A DNA stretch of 64,000 nt from Enchytraeus crypticus (GCA_905160935.1 CAJHZI010000478.1:90001-154000); one strand, 5' to 3'. Counted from the stretch's first letter, positions 1-12,360 are shown. The notes: generated by a model from the sequence alone, not told the origin. Numbers and translations are program-made.

Positions 1-373
1 TATATAGGCTAGACATAGATTAGGCAATATATAGATTAAGAAAATATTTTTTAATTAGCCTACATTATTTGTTTACATTGTTTTGTTTTTAACATTACTA
101 TTTTAACATTGTTTTTTACATAGTTTTATTTACATTGTTAAGTACATTATCATGCTTTAACTCGCCTGTTGGTTAAATTGAGAATGTTTAGTTTATTGCA
201 TTAACCAGTTTTTTCTGTTCGCCTACGTAATCTATGTTGTTTAGGCCTACACAAGTACTTGCTTTCACTGACATTTAGTTTGGCGAATAATTGATTTTAC
301 GCCTAGGCCTATATTAATTAGTTGAATATTATTAATTATTAATTAGTGACTATTAGAGACCTAATTGAAAATG
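1..373. other. No recognisable feature
   Basis: AT-rich sequence with simple TTTACATTG-like wording; no gene seen. The same applies to 914-1258, 1414-1689, 1876-2104 and 2526-3017. Confidence 0.6.
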
Positions 374-482
374 CAAGGTAAGATACTCGCTCGCGGATCA
401 GTATGTGTGGGGTTCAAATCCTGGGCTCGCCCTTCACTGACATAGCTTTCGAGTGAGGCAACTGACGCTAACCTTAGCTTTT
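374..482 (+). repeat. SINE-A copy (tRNA-derived SINE)
   Basis: Contains the B-box-like GGTTCAAATCC, then the family tail CGAGTGAGG...AACTGACG and AACCTTAGCTTT. The 5' end is truncated. Confidence 0.85.
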
Positions 483-782
483 AATTAAATCCTCGATCGA
501 GACCGTAGTTTAAATAAACCACAAAGAATAATTTTTGAAACGATTACAAGAATTAGACCTATGCAAATCTTAACTAAAGTTCGAGTAGATCTTCACCTTC
601 GTGTAGCTTCCTGCTAGGATAAAATATGTATTCGAGAGGTTGTTTAATTACAAACATAATTATAAATTTCTACAAATATAATTATATATTTGATTACCTC
701 TGGTATTATATCTATTAACACTTTTATAGTCTCTGAGGACTTTTGTAACAGATTTTGCTGTAATCATACAGGTATCGCCACT

Positions 783-913
783 GACTGGAGCCAGTGAGTT
801 GGCGATGTCGGTGAAGATACTCCACCGCGGATCAGTATATGCAGGGTTCAAATCATGGGGATCGCCCGTCATTGGCATCGCTTTTGAGTGAGGAAACTGA
901 CGTTAATGTAAAC
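783..913 (+). repeat. SINE-A copy
   Basis: Nearly full length: CTGGAGCCAGTG head, A-box-like TTGGCGATGTCGG, diverged B box, GAGTGAGGAAACTGACGTTA tail. Confidence 0.85.
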
Positions 914-1256
914 TTATTTTGAAAGTCAAATGAACTTGGCCTATTGAAGATTTAGTTTATATTTTCTTGGTCAGAAAACTCAGAATCGGTCCGCTCGAGC
1001 TGCAATTAAGGACTGATGTAAGACTGATGGATGGCTGGAAGGTTTAAATTCTATTATTATGATAAATGAGCAGAACTCGCAGGTTAAAGATTTCCAGTTC
1101 TGAGCACCGGCCAGTCACAGGTGACCGCAAAATAGTGATTTATGAGCCACAGGGCCGCGACTGAGAAATACTGCTGTGTAAGACAAGTATCTGGCCAGCG
1201 ACATTAATGTTGTTATAATAACAGCAATCATGGGCGATAAAATGTATAAAATGATT

Positions 1257-1258
<2 letters not shown>

Positions 1259-1291
<33 letters not shown>

Positions 1292-1314
1292 GAGAGAGAT
1301 ATAGATAGATAGAC

Positions 1315-1369
<55 letters not shown>

Positions 1370-1413
1370 AGAGGGATATAGAGAGTGAGAGTGAAAGGGG
1401 GGGGGGGGGGGGG
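1259..1413. repeat. Compound microsatellite (GA)n-(GATA)n-poly-G
   Basis: GA run, about 17 units of ATAG, then a run of 17 G. Confidence 0.98.
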
Positions 1414-1689
1414 TTTGAACGAATTGGGTTAGAGTATAAGTGAGTTAGACAAGGCTATATATGTATATTTGTCACAATTCTTGCGCATTATGTATAGAAG
1501 AGACTCTAGCGCTACAATGCGAAAAATCCAATTGACTTAACAGATATAGTTAATAATTAAGATATGCATTTAATACTACACATCTGTTCATTTTTTACCT
1601 TTATTTTGACTACATTTCTGAACCTGTTCATTATTAGTTTTCAGAGTATTATTTGACAAAGTCAACAAATTGGCTGCTTGTATAGACAG

Positions 1690-1790
1690 CTGGTGAAGTT
1701 AAAAATAAGGTTAACGTCAGTTTCCTCACTCGAAAGCGATGTCAGTGATGGGCTAGTCCAGGATTTGAACCCCGCACATACTGATCCGCG
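1690..1790 (-). repeat. SINE-A copy
   Basis: Reverse-orientation tail (TTAACGTCAGTTTCCTCACT) and B-box region. A second scrap of the tail lies at 1858-1875. Confidence 0.8.
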
Positions 1791-2104
1791 TATAAAAATA
1801 AAACGTATAAAAATACATCTAAACAAACGCTATAGGACCATGCATGGTTTAACGTCAGTTTCCCATCACGAAGAGCTATAATGGACACACTCACACTTGG
1901 TTAATGCCCCGCGTTATACAGAAATCAATTAAACGGGATTGTGAATTGCAGAAAATTTCTCATAGCAGGTTTCTCAAGAAGTCCTCGAGTCCACAATAAC
2001 TTAAAACAGAGTACCCTTCTAGTATCCGAAAGGTTCTATAAGTCACAATGACTTTAATAGCATAGACCAGCACAGCCAGTGATACTTAGACTTTGTTATC
2101 ATAC

Positions 2105-2525
2105 AGTAAATGTTCTATATCGTTTGTATACTTCTTTATTGTCATATATGTTCTATATTGTTTGCATACTTCTTTATTATCATACATGTATATGTTCTAT
2201 ATTGTTTGCATACTTCTTTAATATCATACATGTATATGTTCTATATTGTTTGCATACTTCTTTAATATCATACATGTATATGTTCTATATTGTTTGCATA
2301 CTTCTTTAATATCATACATGTATATGTTCTATATTGTTTGCATACTTCTTTAATATCATACATGTATATGTTCTATATTGTTTGCATACTTCTTTAATAT
2401 CATACATGTATATGTTCTATATTGTTTGCATACTTCTTTATTATCATACATGTATATGTTCTATATTGTTTGCATACTTCTTTATTATCATACATGTATA
2501 TGTTCTATATTGTTTGCATACTACT
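2105..2525 (+). repeat. 44-bp minisatellite
   Basis: About ten units containing CATACATGTATATGTTCTAT and ATTGTTTGCATACTTCTTTA. The first units are shorter. Confidence 0.95.
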
Positions 2526-3019
2526 TTGATATGCACACCCTGGATAAACGTTATATTCCCAAATACCTTCATGTATCCATTATAATTGTATACGGAATCA
2601 CTAGACAGCAAAGTTTCGCATCCTTCAGCAACCATCAGCTCATCACAACTAAGATGAGATGGACGCATAGTCTAACAATATTCGCTATGACAAAATTGAA
2701 TTTACCACAATTTGTCACTTTTAGTTCAATCTATTTCCTTTATCGATATAGAATTTTATGGAATAAATTTCTAACTTGAGAGGATCTCAGCATGGATTCA
2801 ACTGATAAGCGAAAGAATAGCAGCTTCCTATCTCTATCACAATGGTGTTGCCAGATACAACAAAATGGCAGATTCACGGCACAACTAGGGCCTAGGCTAT
2901 ATATTTAAATCAGAAAAGATACTCTATTTAACTCTAAGACCAGGTCTTTATATACAAGGTTTTTTTGTATACTCTGTCGTCCTCGATTGGCTCTTTGGTG
3001 CTTGTAGATGCAGTGTATG

Positions 3020-3080
3020 TTTGAGACGTCCCTGCATGACATTGCCTTGAGGCGAGGAACCGGACGTTAAATTCCCATAT
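3020..3080 (+). repeat. Repeat-family E 3' end (GACGTCCCT...GGACGTTAAA)
   Basis: GACGTCCCTGCATGACATTG, then GAGGCGAGGAACCGGACG and TTAAA. Related ends lie at 24210-24300, 28212-28260, 34560-34640 and 42783-42855. Confidence 0.6.
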
Positions 3081-3417
3081 AACACCTTTCATTCATACAT
3101 TACATTCGATTGATCAAGAGTGTTATATAGCAGAGGTCTTTACTAGAAACAATAAAATTAATTCAATCAATAAGCGATTTCCAAAGATATAGACAAGGCT
3201 TATTTATAATTACAATTAGTCTTCATGTTATCTATGTAATGGTTACTCAAACAAGAAAGTTCAAGTTTGTTAGCGTGACAATGAAGTGATTGTTCTTGAT
3301 TGCCTAAAAAATACTGTCGAATGTTGATGACAGCTAAGGCCAGCGTTCATTTCACTAATATACAAAACAACACAGCCAAAGATCTCTACACCTTCTCAGG
3401 CTTCTCTTGAAAATAGT

Positions 3418-3565
3418 CAGTGGTGGAATTATGCAGAACGCATGGGAACGCCGTTCCGTTACCTTTTACCTGATGGGAACGGCGCAGAACTTAGCAAGAA
3501 AGGTGTTCCCCCTGCGTTCCCCTTCCTCAATAGGATAGGATGGAACGGCGTTCCATTCAGTTATG
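3418..3565 (+). repeat. GC-rich element end with GGAACGGCGTTCC motifs
   Basis: Begins CAGTGGTGGAATTATGCAG, resembling a DNA-transposon end. Inverted motifs GGAACGCCGTTCC and GGAACGGCGTTCC lie about 110 bp apart. No matching right end was found, so this is probably a truncated copy. Confidence 0.4.
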
Positions 3566-3796
3566 AGTATCATGTATTCCTTAATTCTAATAACACAGAG
3601 AAAGAAAGCTGCAAGGAATATGAATGTTTTAGTGATATAGGCCTATTGATGGACAATTTTAATGCTTCTTTTCAATTACGACTGCATTGGCTACAGCAAG
3701 GGCTACGAATGTTTCTAGTGCTGTTCTGATGGACGATCATTTCACATTTTGGATGAGAACGTAAAGTGAAACCACAACCGTTTTACCACTACCAGA

Positions 3797-6700
3797 CTAC
3801 CTAGTATTAGCATTGCGACACTGTCGAAGTATTTCATACAGTATGACAGTTCCAGCCATGGCTGCATTTAAACTCTCTACTCCAGATAGTATCGGTATAT
3901 TAACCAATCTACCTTTCCAATCTCTGCACAAATCATAAGCCTCCTTACTTAAACCTTCAGTCTCTCCTCCAATCACAAGAGCCGTTACAGCATTGGAGGC
4001 ATAGTCCACGCGACAGTAGTTAGACGACGGTAAATCGGAATTATGGTCTGAAATAAAAATATACACAGAGTAAAAATAAAAAAATAAAAAGATACACAGA
4101 TTAAAAATAAAAGAGTGAAAACACAGCGGCTATGTACTATAATATACTTGAATTTATAGAATTTTTTTATAGTATCAACGTCAGAAAGGGCATTCGGTTG
4201 GTTGGTGAGCGCCTAGGCTCCAGAAATTGTTACAAAAACTTAAACAAATGGAAAATAGTCTATTCGTATCCCGACCCTGGTTAAACTGGGATTTAAGGGA
4301 GGTTGATGATGATGATAGAAAAATTGTTATAGTAAGGACAGACGTAAAAGTATCGTAAAAATATGTAAACTACTACGTACTATTTCATATTGAATCATAT
4401 TATCTATTACAAAAAACAGAAACGGTGTTTAAGTATATTTCTTACTGGAAAAGTAACGGCACGAGGTGGCAACCGAAACTTTAAATTATTACAATTTTAT
4501 AACGAGACACAATCGCCGAACCTGTGGAAGTTGTTGCAGCCTGTGACACAGTCTCCACAGACTGGAGCTGATTGTGAGCCAGCAACACTGAGGTGCTTCT
4601 AGGTAGAGCAGCTCTGATAATGTCCCAGTCCACACAGGTCGAGATAGGGGCTCTAAACTGAGCACAACCCGCTCCTCTAATAACCTTCGGCTCCCATATA
4701 TCAACACAACCTAACGAGCAATACAATGGAGTCAATAGTAATTAACGATTAGAAAGACTGGAGTCTTCATTCACAACCTAACGAGCAATACGATGTCGTC
4801 AATAGTAATTAAAAATTAGAAAGATTGTATGTCATCAGTCACAACCTAACGATCAATACAACTGCATAAATTGTAAATTTGTAATTGATGATTAAAACTG
4901 ACGGTACGTCTTCATCCAATGCTAATGTCACAATCACACAAGATCAATATTGCCTCAACAAGTTACTGGTATGAATTCACTCACAGAATTTAATGAGATC
5001 TCCAGCTTTCGGATAACCTGCAAGCCGTCTTGATAAATTAAAGACTTCTAAACCTTATTGGCTTATTTTTAAATTTATTTTAACTCCATACAGTAGAAAC
5101 AGTTAGTAGCATTTGCTCGGAATATCTCAGAAGAGGCAAAAGGAAAACATGTGACATTTTCTTTATGATATGACTAATCCAGGTTTCACACTGAGGATGG
5201 TAAAGAGAAATCATTTCAGTAACTCTTTCTATAGAACTGATTTATATTAGATTCAGACGTCAGTTGCAATTGCACTAATAACTAGATTATCAGAAAAGAT
5301 GTCATCTGGATAAAAGCCGTAAGCTAAAAATCAGTTTAAGGTCTAGATCTATATATAGCAACAAAAAAGAGATTTGTAAATTTTTGCAAATCTTACAAAT
5401 ATTTTACAATCCTTACAAATCCTTTATAAATAATTTAAGAACTTTTATTTTAGATAGTAATATTTGTAACAACAAACCTTTAGTTAGTATCATATGCCGG
5501 CCAGCAATGCCTAGAAAAGCTTTGATTAGAGTGCTCATGTTTCCAGGATCTCTTACTCTGTCACATATGAGAACCACAGGAGTTGAGCAATCTAATTTAT
5601 CATCATTCAGTGCTTGAAATTTTGCTTCTTGAGGAAATTTACAAATACCTACATATGCAAAATTAACAAGCAAATTAATTTTATTAATTTATATTTCAAC
5701 ACAATGTACATACATGTACACACCTACATATATGTAAGACTTATAAGTGTTTAAAGGTATGTGCACTTACATAAAGAGTAGAATAGCTACTTGAGGACGT
5801 GAGATATTTCACATTTAATACAGCTTTAAAATAAGTTTAAAACTAATGTTCGTATTTAATAAGATAATGAGAGTTATAAACCTAATTAGCGGTTTAAGCC
5901 ATGAATTAAGTCAAACAAGTTGAATAATGATATTTATTAAGATTGATTTGATGTTTTCCGATTAGAGTTACTCCACTGTTTTTGAAGCAAAATACTAATT
6001 TTATTTACGAAAATAACAATAAGACTTGTTGATCGGCCTAAAGGACTGTGAAGTCATTGATTGATCGGCATAATTTAGTTATTTCTTAATCTGTAACAGA
6101 GTAAATATACTTAAAGTTTCACCTGGCTTAGTATATTCAGAATCAAGCAATGAAGCATCATAATCATAATTATGGAATTCAAGAGAAGATGATGATGAAT
6201 ATTACTACATAGTATCAAACAATACGCAACCTAGCAAAGGCTCAGATACTTCCATTCCTAAACAGCTTCTGATTTTCTCAAAACTTAAAGGATGAAATCT
6301 TGTTCCTCTTCGCTGAAGCTGAGAAGCAGGAATTTTCTCCAACGTGGATCGACCGCCAGAGTAGTAAATGATTTCTATGTGTATGCCACGCTGACAGGCT
6401 GCTAATATAGCTTGCAGTCCCTGTAGACCTGTGAGACCATGTTTATGTCTCTGATCTCTGCTGTGTAATATCTTATCTAACTTTCTACAATAACCAAACA
6501 GTAATATCTAACTTTCTGCAATAACCAAACAGTAATATCTTATCTAACTTTCTCTTATATAACTACTTACAATAACCAAACAGTAATATCTTATCTAACT
6601 TTCTACAATAACCAAACAGTAATATCTTATCTAACTTTCTACAATAACCAAACAGTAATATCTTATCTAACTTTCTACAATAACCAAACAGTAATATCTT

Positions 6701-9559
6701 ATCTAACTTTCTACAATAACCAAACAGTAATATCTTATCTAACTTTCTACAATAACCAAACAGTAATATCTTATCTAACTTTCTACAATAACCAAACAGT
6801 AATATCTTATCTAACTTTCTACAATAACCAAACAGTAATATCTTATCTAACTTTCTACAATAACCAAACAGTAATATCTTATCTAACTTTCTACAATAAC
6901 CAAACAGTAATATCTTATCTAACTTTCTACAATAACCAACAGTAATATCTTATCTAACTTTCTACAATAACCAAACAGTAATATCTTATCTAACTTTCTA
7001 CAATAACCAAACAGTAATATCTTATCTAACTTTCTACAATAACCAACAGATACCTTGTTTTAATAAGTACACCTTCCATAATTTACATTTCAATATTTAC
7101 ATCTTTATCAATTTTCAATCTAGAAGCAATAGTTTTAATACAGCAGCTCCAAAAACCAGTAACCGCTTTGGTCTATGTATATCTGGAGTAAAACTATTTT
7201 CTACATTATAAAAATGACTTAGTAAAAAAAGCTAAAAAAGCTAATGTTAACGTCAGTTTCCTCACTCGAAAGCGATGTCAGTGATGGGTGAGCCACAATT
7301 TGAACCCTGCACATACTGATCCGTGGTTCAGTACCCTACCCGCATCGTCACTGGCTGCAGTAATAGGTAATTGGTAAATAGTAAGAAGTAATTTAAGGTA
7401 AGACATGATGCACTAAGTATTGAAGAGTTGCAGCAACATCTTTCTAATCTCAGACCCTCAGCAACAGAAAACCATTCATTTCACAATCTGCCTAGTAATA
7501 GTAATAATAGTAATAATAATAATACTAAAAATAGTAAAAATAATAATAATAATACTAAGTATATTTATAAAGCGCCACTCCATACTAAATGCCACAGTAG
7601 CACTGAATGGACAGTGAAGGTCAAGTAGCCTGGTGGTATAATATCACAATCTGTGTAGCAACTAGAACTCTGCAAGTCTGGTGTATGAGCTACCAAATGG
7701 TCTAAAACACAGAAATCATCACCACATGGCTGCAAGTCTCTTTTCAAATCCTCTGATACTCTGCATCAGTCACCTCTTAACTTTCTTAAGTACAAGTGCA
7801 GTTGGCGGTAGATTCAATTCTCAATTTTCCCGAACATACTCGGATTAATCCAATTAGATCACATAGGCCAAAACTGCAGAAACAAATTAGAACTTAGCTG
7901 TAGTAAGTCATATGAGTACTGGATGTAAAACAACAACAACATTTAACTACGGGATATACAACAACATGTACAGTACAACAACAACATGTGACCTCTTGAG
8001 TGCAAAACAACAACATTTACCTACAGGAAATACAACAACATGTACAGTACAACAACATGTGACCTCTTGAGAGCAAAACAACAACATTTACCTACAGGAA
8101 ATACAACAGCTGAGGATGGTATAGGGGCCCACCTCGTCATAAGCAGAATTCCCCAAGAATGATGGTATATCAAAAGGAATGGTATAGACTATTTAAAGAT
8201 CCACTCGTATGTGGACATGAAGAGGAAAACGGAAGATAGAGAGATGAGTGGAGGCGTTACATACCATGGACTTGCCAGTAGTCAATGCAGTGAGATAGAT
8301 ACATTTTCTTACAGGATGTACATGTGACCACAGGGTGCATGACAACAACAACATGTGACAACAACAACATGTGACAACTGGACGTACAACAAAAACAAAA
8401 TGGAAATACCACAGCAACACGCGTCTATTAGAAATACAACATGTGACCACAGGATATACAACAGAAACAACATGTGACTGTAGGAAATACAACATGTTAT
8501 TAATGGGGGTACATTGTACAACAACAACAACAATTACCTTCAGGCAAGTCAAACCTGAATTGTTGATCTAAATCAGATGCGTTAAAAGAATCTTCAAATG
8601 CTTCCTTGACCCTAGCAGATACAGCATTATGTGGCCCGGATCCTGATTTCTAAACAACAGTTCAAATAATAAATGTATTTTATATCAAATAATATAAACG
8701 TACGATTAAGAGAATTTGAGCAAAAAATGCACTGAAAGAGAATAAGTGCCAGCCATCTTATGTCGTGTGTATATTGCACAATGATGCAAACATCTGAAGT
8801 GACATCAAACATCCTGTACATGATATCGAGTTCCTAAGTACTGAGTCTAAGTTCTAGACCAAGCTCAAGCCCAGTGCTGCAAATGAACTCATGTTTGAAA
8901 GTTGTTAGTTTCAACATGGTCCGGTATATATAATCAATATCATATAATTAATATAATCAACATATAATCTATTAATATACAATCGATGATCGTCATCATG
9001 GTCTTACCTCCAACTGCCTAAATTCTGTCTGAGATTTACTTATGGACAACAATTTGAACCGACAGTAAAGCACTAAATGTTAGTTGCAGCCTATGGAAGA
9101 GGCTGCAAATTAAATATTCCATGACTTCTATACGCTAACAAAGTGAGTCATTCGTAATTACATTCCTAAATGCTAAAGATTAAATTCATACTAGAGCGCA
9201 ATGATGATGAGTGGACATTAATTCTATCTTAAGTAATACATTAAGTTTTAATTGTTGAACAATTTATAGTCCATTCATTTTTACAATCCAAGATTTTATT
9301 CTCAGATCAGTTCGGTACCAATCATTAATTAATTGATTAATACCAAAAAATAAAATTTAAAAAATACTAAATACTATTTGTCTAAATCCATAACACTTGC
9401 AGAAATCGCAGAATGTATCCATACCTCAATATCACTGCCACAGTGCGTTGAGAATCGCATGCAAATTCTTTTACGTGACGTAAGAGAGTAACATTTAGAG
9501 GAAGTTTGTCTAAAATAATAAAGCATTTTCATTATCGCTCTGTTTGTAGGTACCGCCAT
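3797..9559 (-). CDS. MRM3: MRM3-like mitochondrial rRNA 2'-O-methyltransferase (SpoU/TrmH family), 7 exons
   Basis: Exons read on the minus strand are 9559-9436, 9072-9008, 8649-8538, 6476-6231, 5648-5478, 4710-4522 and 4047-3797. Each is bounded by GT and AG, and the joined length is 1158 nt, 385 residues plus stop with no phase conflict. SpoU motif 1 (DRVRDPGNMSTLIKAF) lies near residues 212-227, motif 2 (ALVIGGETEGLS) at 325-336 and motif 3 (IPILSGVESLNAAMAG) at 353-368. The GGET form of motif 2 matches my recollection of animal MRM3. Members of this family bind S-adenosylmethionine in a knotted fold, and MRM3 methylates a guanosine of the mitochondrial large-subunit rRNA. The N-terminus (MAVPTNRAIMKMLYYFRQTS) is basic and lacks acidic residues, as in a mitochondrial presequence. 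The start ATG at 9559 has A at -3 and G at +4. The exon 1 donor (A|GTGATA) and exon 6 donor (G|GTTCGG) are weak and were chosen by phase. Introns hold a SINE, ACAAC-rich repeats and the splice-site minisatellite. Confidence 0.88.
4185..4312 (-). repeat. Repeat-family D fragment in MRM3-like intron 6
   Basis: GCATTCGGTTGGTTGGTGAG, then CCTAGGCTCCAG, matches the reverse of the copy at 25925-26150. Confidence 0.6.
6477..7050 (-). repeat. 36-bp minisatellite spanning the exon 4 splice acceptor of the MRM3-like gene
   Basis: About 16 tandem copies of a 36-bp unit. On the gene strand each unit holds GGTTATTGTAG then AAAGTTAG then ATAAGATATTAC, so each repeats the intron end and the first bases of exon 4. 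Most copies are identical; one near 6934 and the last are one base shorter, and the first few copies next to the exon are irregular. The exon itself diverges from the unit after ATAAGATATTAC. Confidence 0.95.
7231..7360 (-). repeat. SINE-A copy within MRM3-like intron 3
   Basis: Full-length reverse copy, from the TTAACGTCAGTTTCCTCACT tail to the GTCACTGGCTGCAG head. Confidence 0.88.
7493..7562 (+). repeat. (TAA)n-like microsatellite
   Basis: AATAATAGTAATAATAATAA and variants, in MRM3-like intron 3. Confidence 0.9.
7925..8108 (+). repeat. ACAACAACATGT imperfect repeats, first block
   Basis: AACAACAACATTTACCTACA and ACAACATGTGACCTCTTGAG alternate, in MRM3-like intron 3. Confidence 0.85.
8105..8300 (+). 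repeat. LINE 3'-end copy (DLK...CQ family) in MRM3-like intron 3
   Basis: Contains TTTAAAGATCCACTCGTATG, GACATGAAGAGGAAAAC and ACTTGCCAGTAGTCAATGC, all parts of the family end. Confidence 0.75.
8325..8532 (+). repeat. ACAACAACATGTGAC imperfect repeats, second block
   Basis: Repeated ACAACAACATGTGACNAC motifs, ending six bases before exon 3 of the MRM3-like gene. Confidence 0.85.
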
Positions 9560-9736
9560 GTTTATTTACACTTCTTCTTCTTCTTTTCTGTGCGTAACGT
9601 CACTTTGTGGACATCGGAGCAGCCTCTTTTACCCTCTGTCTCCACTGACACCAGTCCTAAATATTTATATTATTTAATTATTTATACTAAGCAGTAAAGT
9701 ATCATTCTTTTTCAATGATAAGCCTAAAAGTTAAGT

Positions 9737-9832
9737 AATTGTCATTAAAGTAAACACGCATTATAGTGAAATGATAAACTATGCTGCTATCTATCACTTT
9801 TTAATACCACATGTTAAATCTGTTAGGCAATT
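9737..9832 (-). repeat. SINE-B 3' fragment
   Basis: Reverse copy of the family tail: ATTATAGTGAAATGAT, then TACCACATGTTAAA, ending TTAGGCAATTT. It lies just upstream of the MRM3-like start. Confidence 0.75.
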
Positions 9833-9836
9833 TCGT

Positions 9837-10010
9837 CCTTGATAAGACCAATTAAGGCCAAGCCGCAAAGCCAATTAAGATTAAGGCCAAGGCCAGAACC
9901 CGCAAGGCCAAGTCAAAGGCCAAGACCGGAATCCCCAAGGCCAACACTGGGGCTAACTGGCCTTAAGGCCGGCTTAAGGACAAGTAAGGCCAAGGCTTAA
10001 GAGCCCTAAA
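9837..10010 (+). repeat. AAGGCCAAG-rich imperfect repeat
   Basis: Around twelve copies of AAGGCCAAG-type motifs, clearly more GC-rich than the flanks. Confidence 0.85.
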
Positions 10011-10112
10011 TGAGCGATACTGATAATGATTTTAAAAGAAATATTGTGACCCACGTTCGACCTTTTATTTGTTAATGTTTATTTCGCTTGTTTATTTGAG
10101 CAGCTCGCGCAG

Positions 10113-11544
10113 GTTCGAGCTAGAGATGGGAATTTTTTGAATTTCCAGAGTTCGGGTTCGGTTCGGTTCGTTGAAAATGAAAGTTCGGTTCGGTTCGGGT
10201 TCGGTTCAAACAAGGGTTCGGGTTCGGTTCGGGTTCCGCTTGCTTTCCAACTCGCAAGAGTTCGATTCGAGTTCGAAATGGTTTGGTTTAGATAATGTTG
10301 CAATTGTTTAACTTTACTTATAATAATCAAGGTTATGACAAACATGTTTAAATGGTTTATGGTAAATATGCTTAAAAATTCATCAAGTCATAATACCTGC
10401 CACATTTTTCACCTGGGTAAAAATATGACAACGAAAAAAGCAGAGAGGTGGTATTTATTCCTGTACATTTCTTAAAATGTTGTTAGTTTACCAACAAATG
10501 TTCATAATATACTGTAGATAATTTGCTTTACTATTGTATCTGAAATATTTTCCTTGATTATAGCGAGCAAATAGAATGCTTCGTCAATTTTTAAATTTTT
10601 ATTGTCACTATAGGCCTATATATTAGATACATTTATAATTAAGTGGAAATGTCTTAGCTAAAATTTGATCCAATATTTCAGAGACAAAGTGCAATTTACT
10701 AATATAAAAATGTAAAATAAAGATGATTTAGTAAACACGTGTACATCCATAGAAAAATGATCATAATATACACCGTTTGCTATCAACTGACCAGTAATAA
10801 GCTTCATAATTTGCCTTAGGGTCTCAAATTTGAAACTCTCAGCTCAATTATGTAATTACGAAAATAATTATGAAATTATCGCAGTGCCATGGTGCAAAAT
10901 TATTTACTCCAGATATAGAATATAGAACACACATATAGAATGTCATATATAATTATTTGTAAATCTGGCTGCAAAAATATTAAGGTAGTACACTAAAATT
11001 AGAAAAAAATCATAATTTGAATTTAGCAAGAACAAATCAACCTAGATTGAGTCCAGCATTTTCAGATTTTTATGGGATACTCTCATCACTTTTGTCTCTT
11101 TGATGTTAGTCGTCATTCCATTTTTCAATGCCGTATCATTCAGACTATCCATTATCTTCTGTAGGCCCGTCTCGCTTCCCGCTACCATTCCTTTGTACCG
11201 CTACCATTTAAAAATTTGTGTCAGAACCAGCCTTACCTGAATATATGCTGTTAGATACTGTAAGACATGTAGATTCAAAAACTAATATATGCAATAAAGT
11301 AATATTGTATTGTTCTTACTATCTTTATTTAATGTCAGGCTGGTGAAGAAGAAAGGAACTCCAAGAGTTTGGTTCAGTTCGGTTGGACGAAGTCTGGGTT
11401 CGGGTTTGGTTCGGGTTCGGCCAGAGTCAGGGTTCTGGTTCGGTTGGTGTTCGGTCAGAGTCTGTGTTCGAGTTCGGTTCTGTCAAAATTCTAGATTTTA
11501 GGGTTCGGTTCGGGTTTGGTTCGATTCCCATCTCTAGTTCGAGC
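10113..11544. mobile_element. Non-autonomous hAT-like DNA transposon, 1,416 bp plus target duplication
   Basis: The element runs 10121-11536 with perfect 13-bp terminal inverted repeats (TAGAGATGGGAAT and ATTCCCATCTCTA). Flanks 10113-10120 and 11537-11544 are identical GTTCGAGC, an 8-bp target duplication. End sequences of the AGAGATGGG type and 8-bp duplications are typical of hAT elements. Just inside each end are many copies of GGTTCGG (about 10140-10270 and 11365-11520), in the same orientation at both ends. The AT-rich interior shows no transposase frame, so it depends on a transposase supplied elsewhere. Confidence 0.88.
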
Positions 11545-11564
11545 TGATCCAGAATAGAAGTTTC

Positions 11565-11566
<2 letters not shown>

Positions 11567-11622
<56 letters not shown>

Positions 11623-11685
11623 GTATATATAAATAAATAAATAAATATATATATATATCTATATATATATATATTTATATTATGT
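11567..11685. repeat. (TA)n/(TAAA)n microsatellite beside the hAT element
   Basis: Long TATATA run with AATAAATAAATA in the middle. Confidence 0.97.
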
Positions 11686-11738
11686 AGTATCTCAAGTTAT
11701 CTTTAAATCAACCCGAGATCTTTAAATAATCTATATCA

Positions 11739-11868
11739 GCTAGATGATTTAAAGATCCACTCATATATGGACATGAAGAGGAAAACTGAAGACGGATAAG
11801 AGTTGCGGTGTTATATACTTTGGACCTGCCAGCGGGCAGTGCATAATAACTGCATAATAAGCAGGGCA

Positions 11869-11872
<4 letters not shown>
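11739..11872 (+). repeat. LINE 3'-end copy ending in a GA microsatellite
   Basis: GATGATTTAAAGATCCACTC, ATGGACATGAAGAGGAAAAC and GGACCTGCCAGCGGGCAGTG, followed almost at once by (GA)n. Confidence 0.8.

Positions 11873-11943
<71 letters not shown>
11873..11943 (+). repeat. (GA)n microsatellite
   Basis: About 35 GA units directly after a LINE 3' end. Confidence 0.98.
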
Positions 11944-11948
<5 letters not shown>

Positions 11949-12274
11949 TGGTAACTCTGTTTTAGATTATTTATTATTTATCGTTAACCGACGACACAGT
12001 TTCGTAAAATAAATGTTAAATTAAACTGTTCTGATCATTTTCTGTATGCGATTAAAGTAACCACAGTAAAAGGTATAAAGCTACTGCAACTTACTGAAAA
12101 TTGTAAATATTAATGTTCCTGCAAAAACATAAAAAATATAAAAATTGTATTTTAAACAGGAGTCGTTATTTAAATACCCGTATCTAGATTTCGAGAGTGG
12201 CTGATTTAAATAAATGAAACAATTTTTCGTAAATATATATTAAATTATCTAAAAATAATTAACACTCATTAATT

Positions 12275-12360
12275 ATAGTGAAATGATCAAACATGTTGAT
12301 AATTACCAATTTTAGTACCACATGTTTAAACCGTTAGGCAATATATTCCATTTTCCGTAT
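12275..12360 (-). repeat. SINE-B 3' fragment
   Basis: Reverse tail fragment (TATAGTGAAATGATC, then CCACATGTTTAAACCG), head-on to the full copy at 12415. Confidence 0.72.

Noticed and set aside
2079..2779. Open frames of up to 133 codons across the 44-bp array
   Set aside because: Low-complexity translation of a tandem repeat; a 44-bp period shifts frame each unit, so no constant peptide exists.
5413..5673. Reading the MRM3-like exons as separate intronless genes
   Set aside because: Each lies between matching splice sites and the seven pieces form one continuous SpoU protein.
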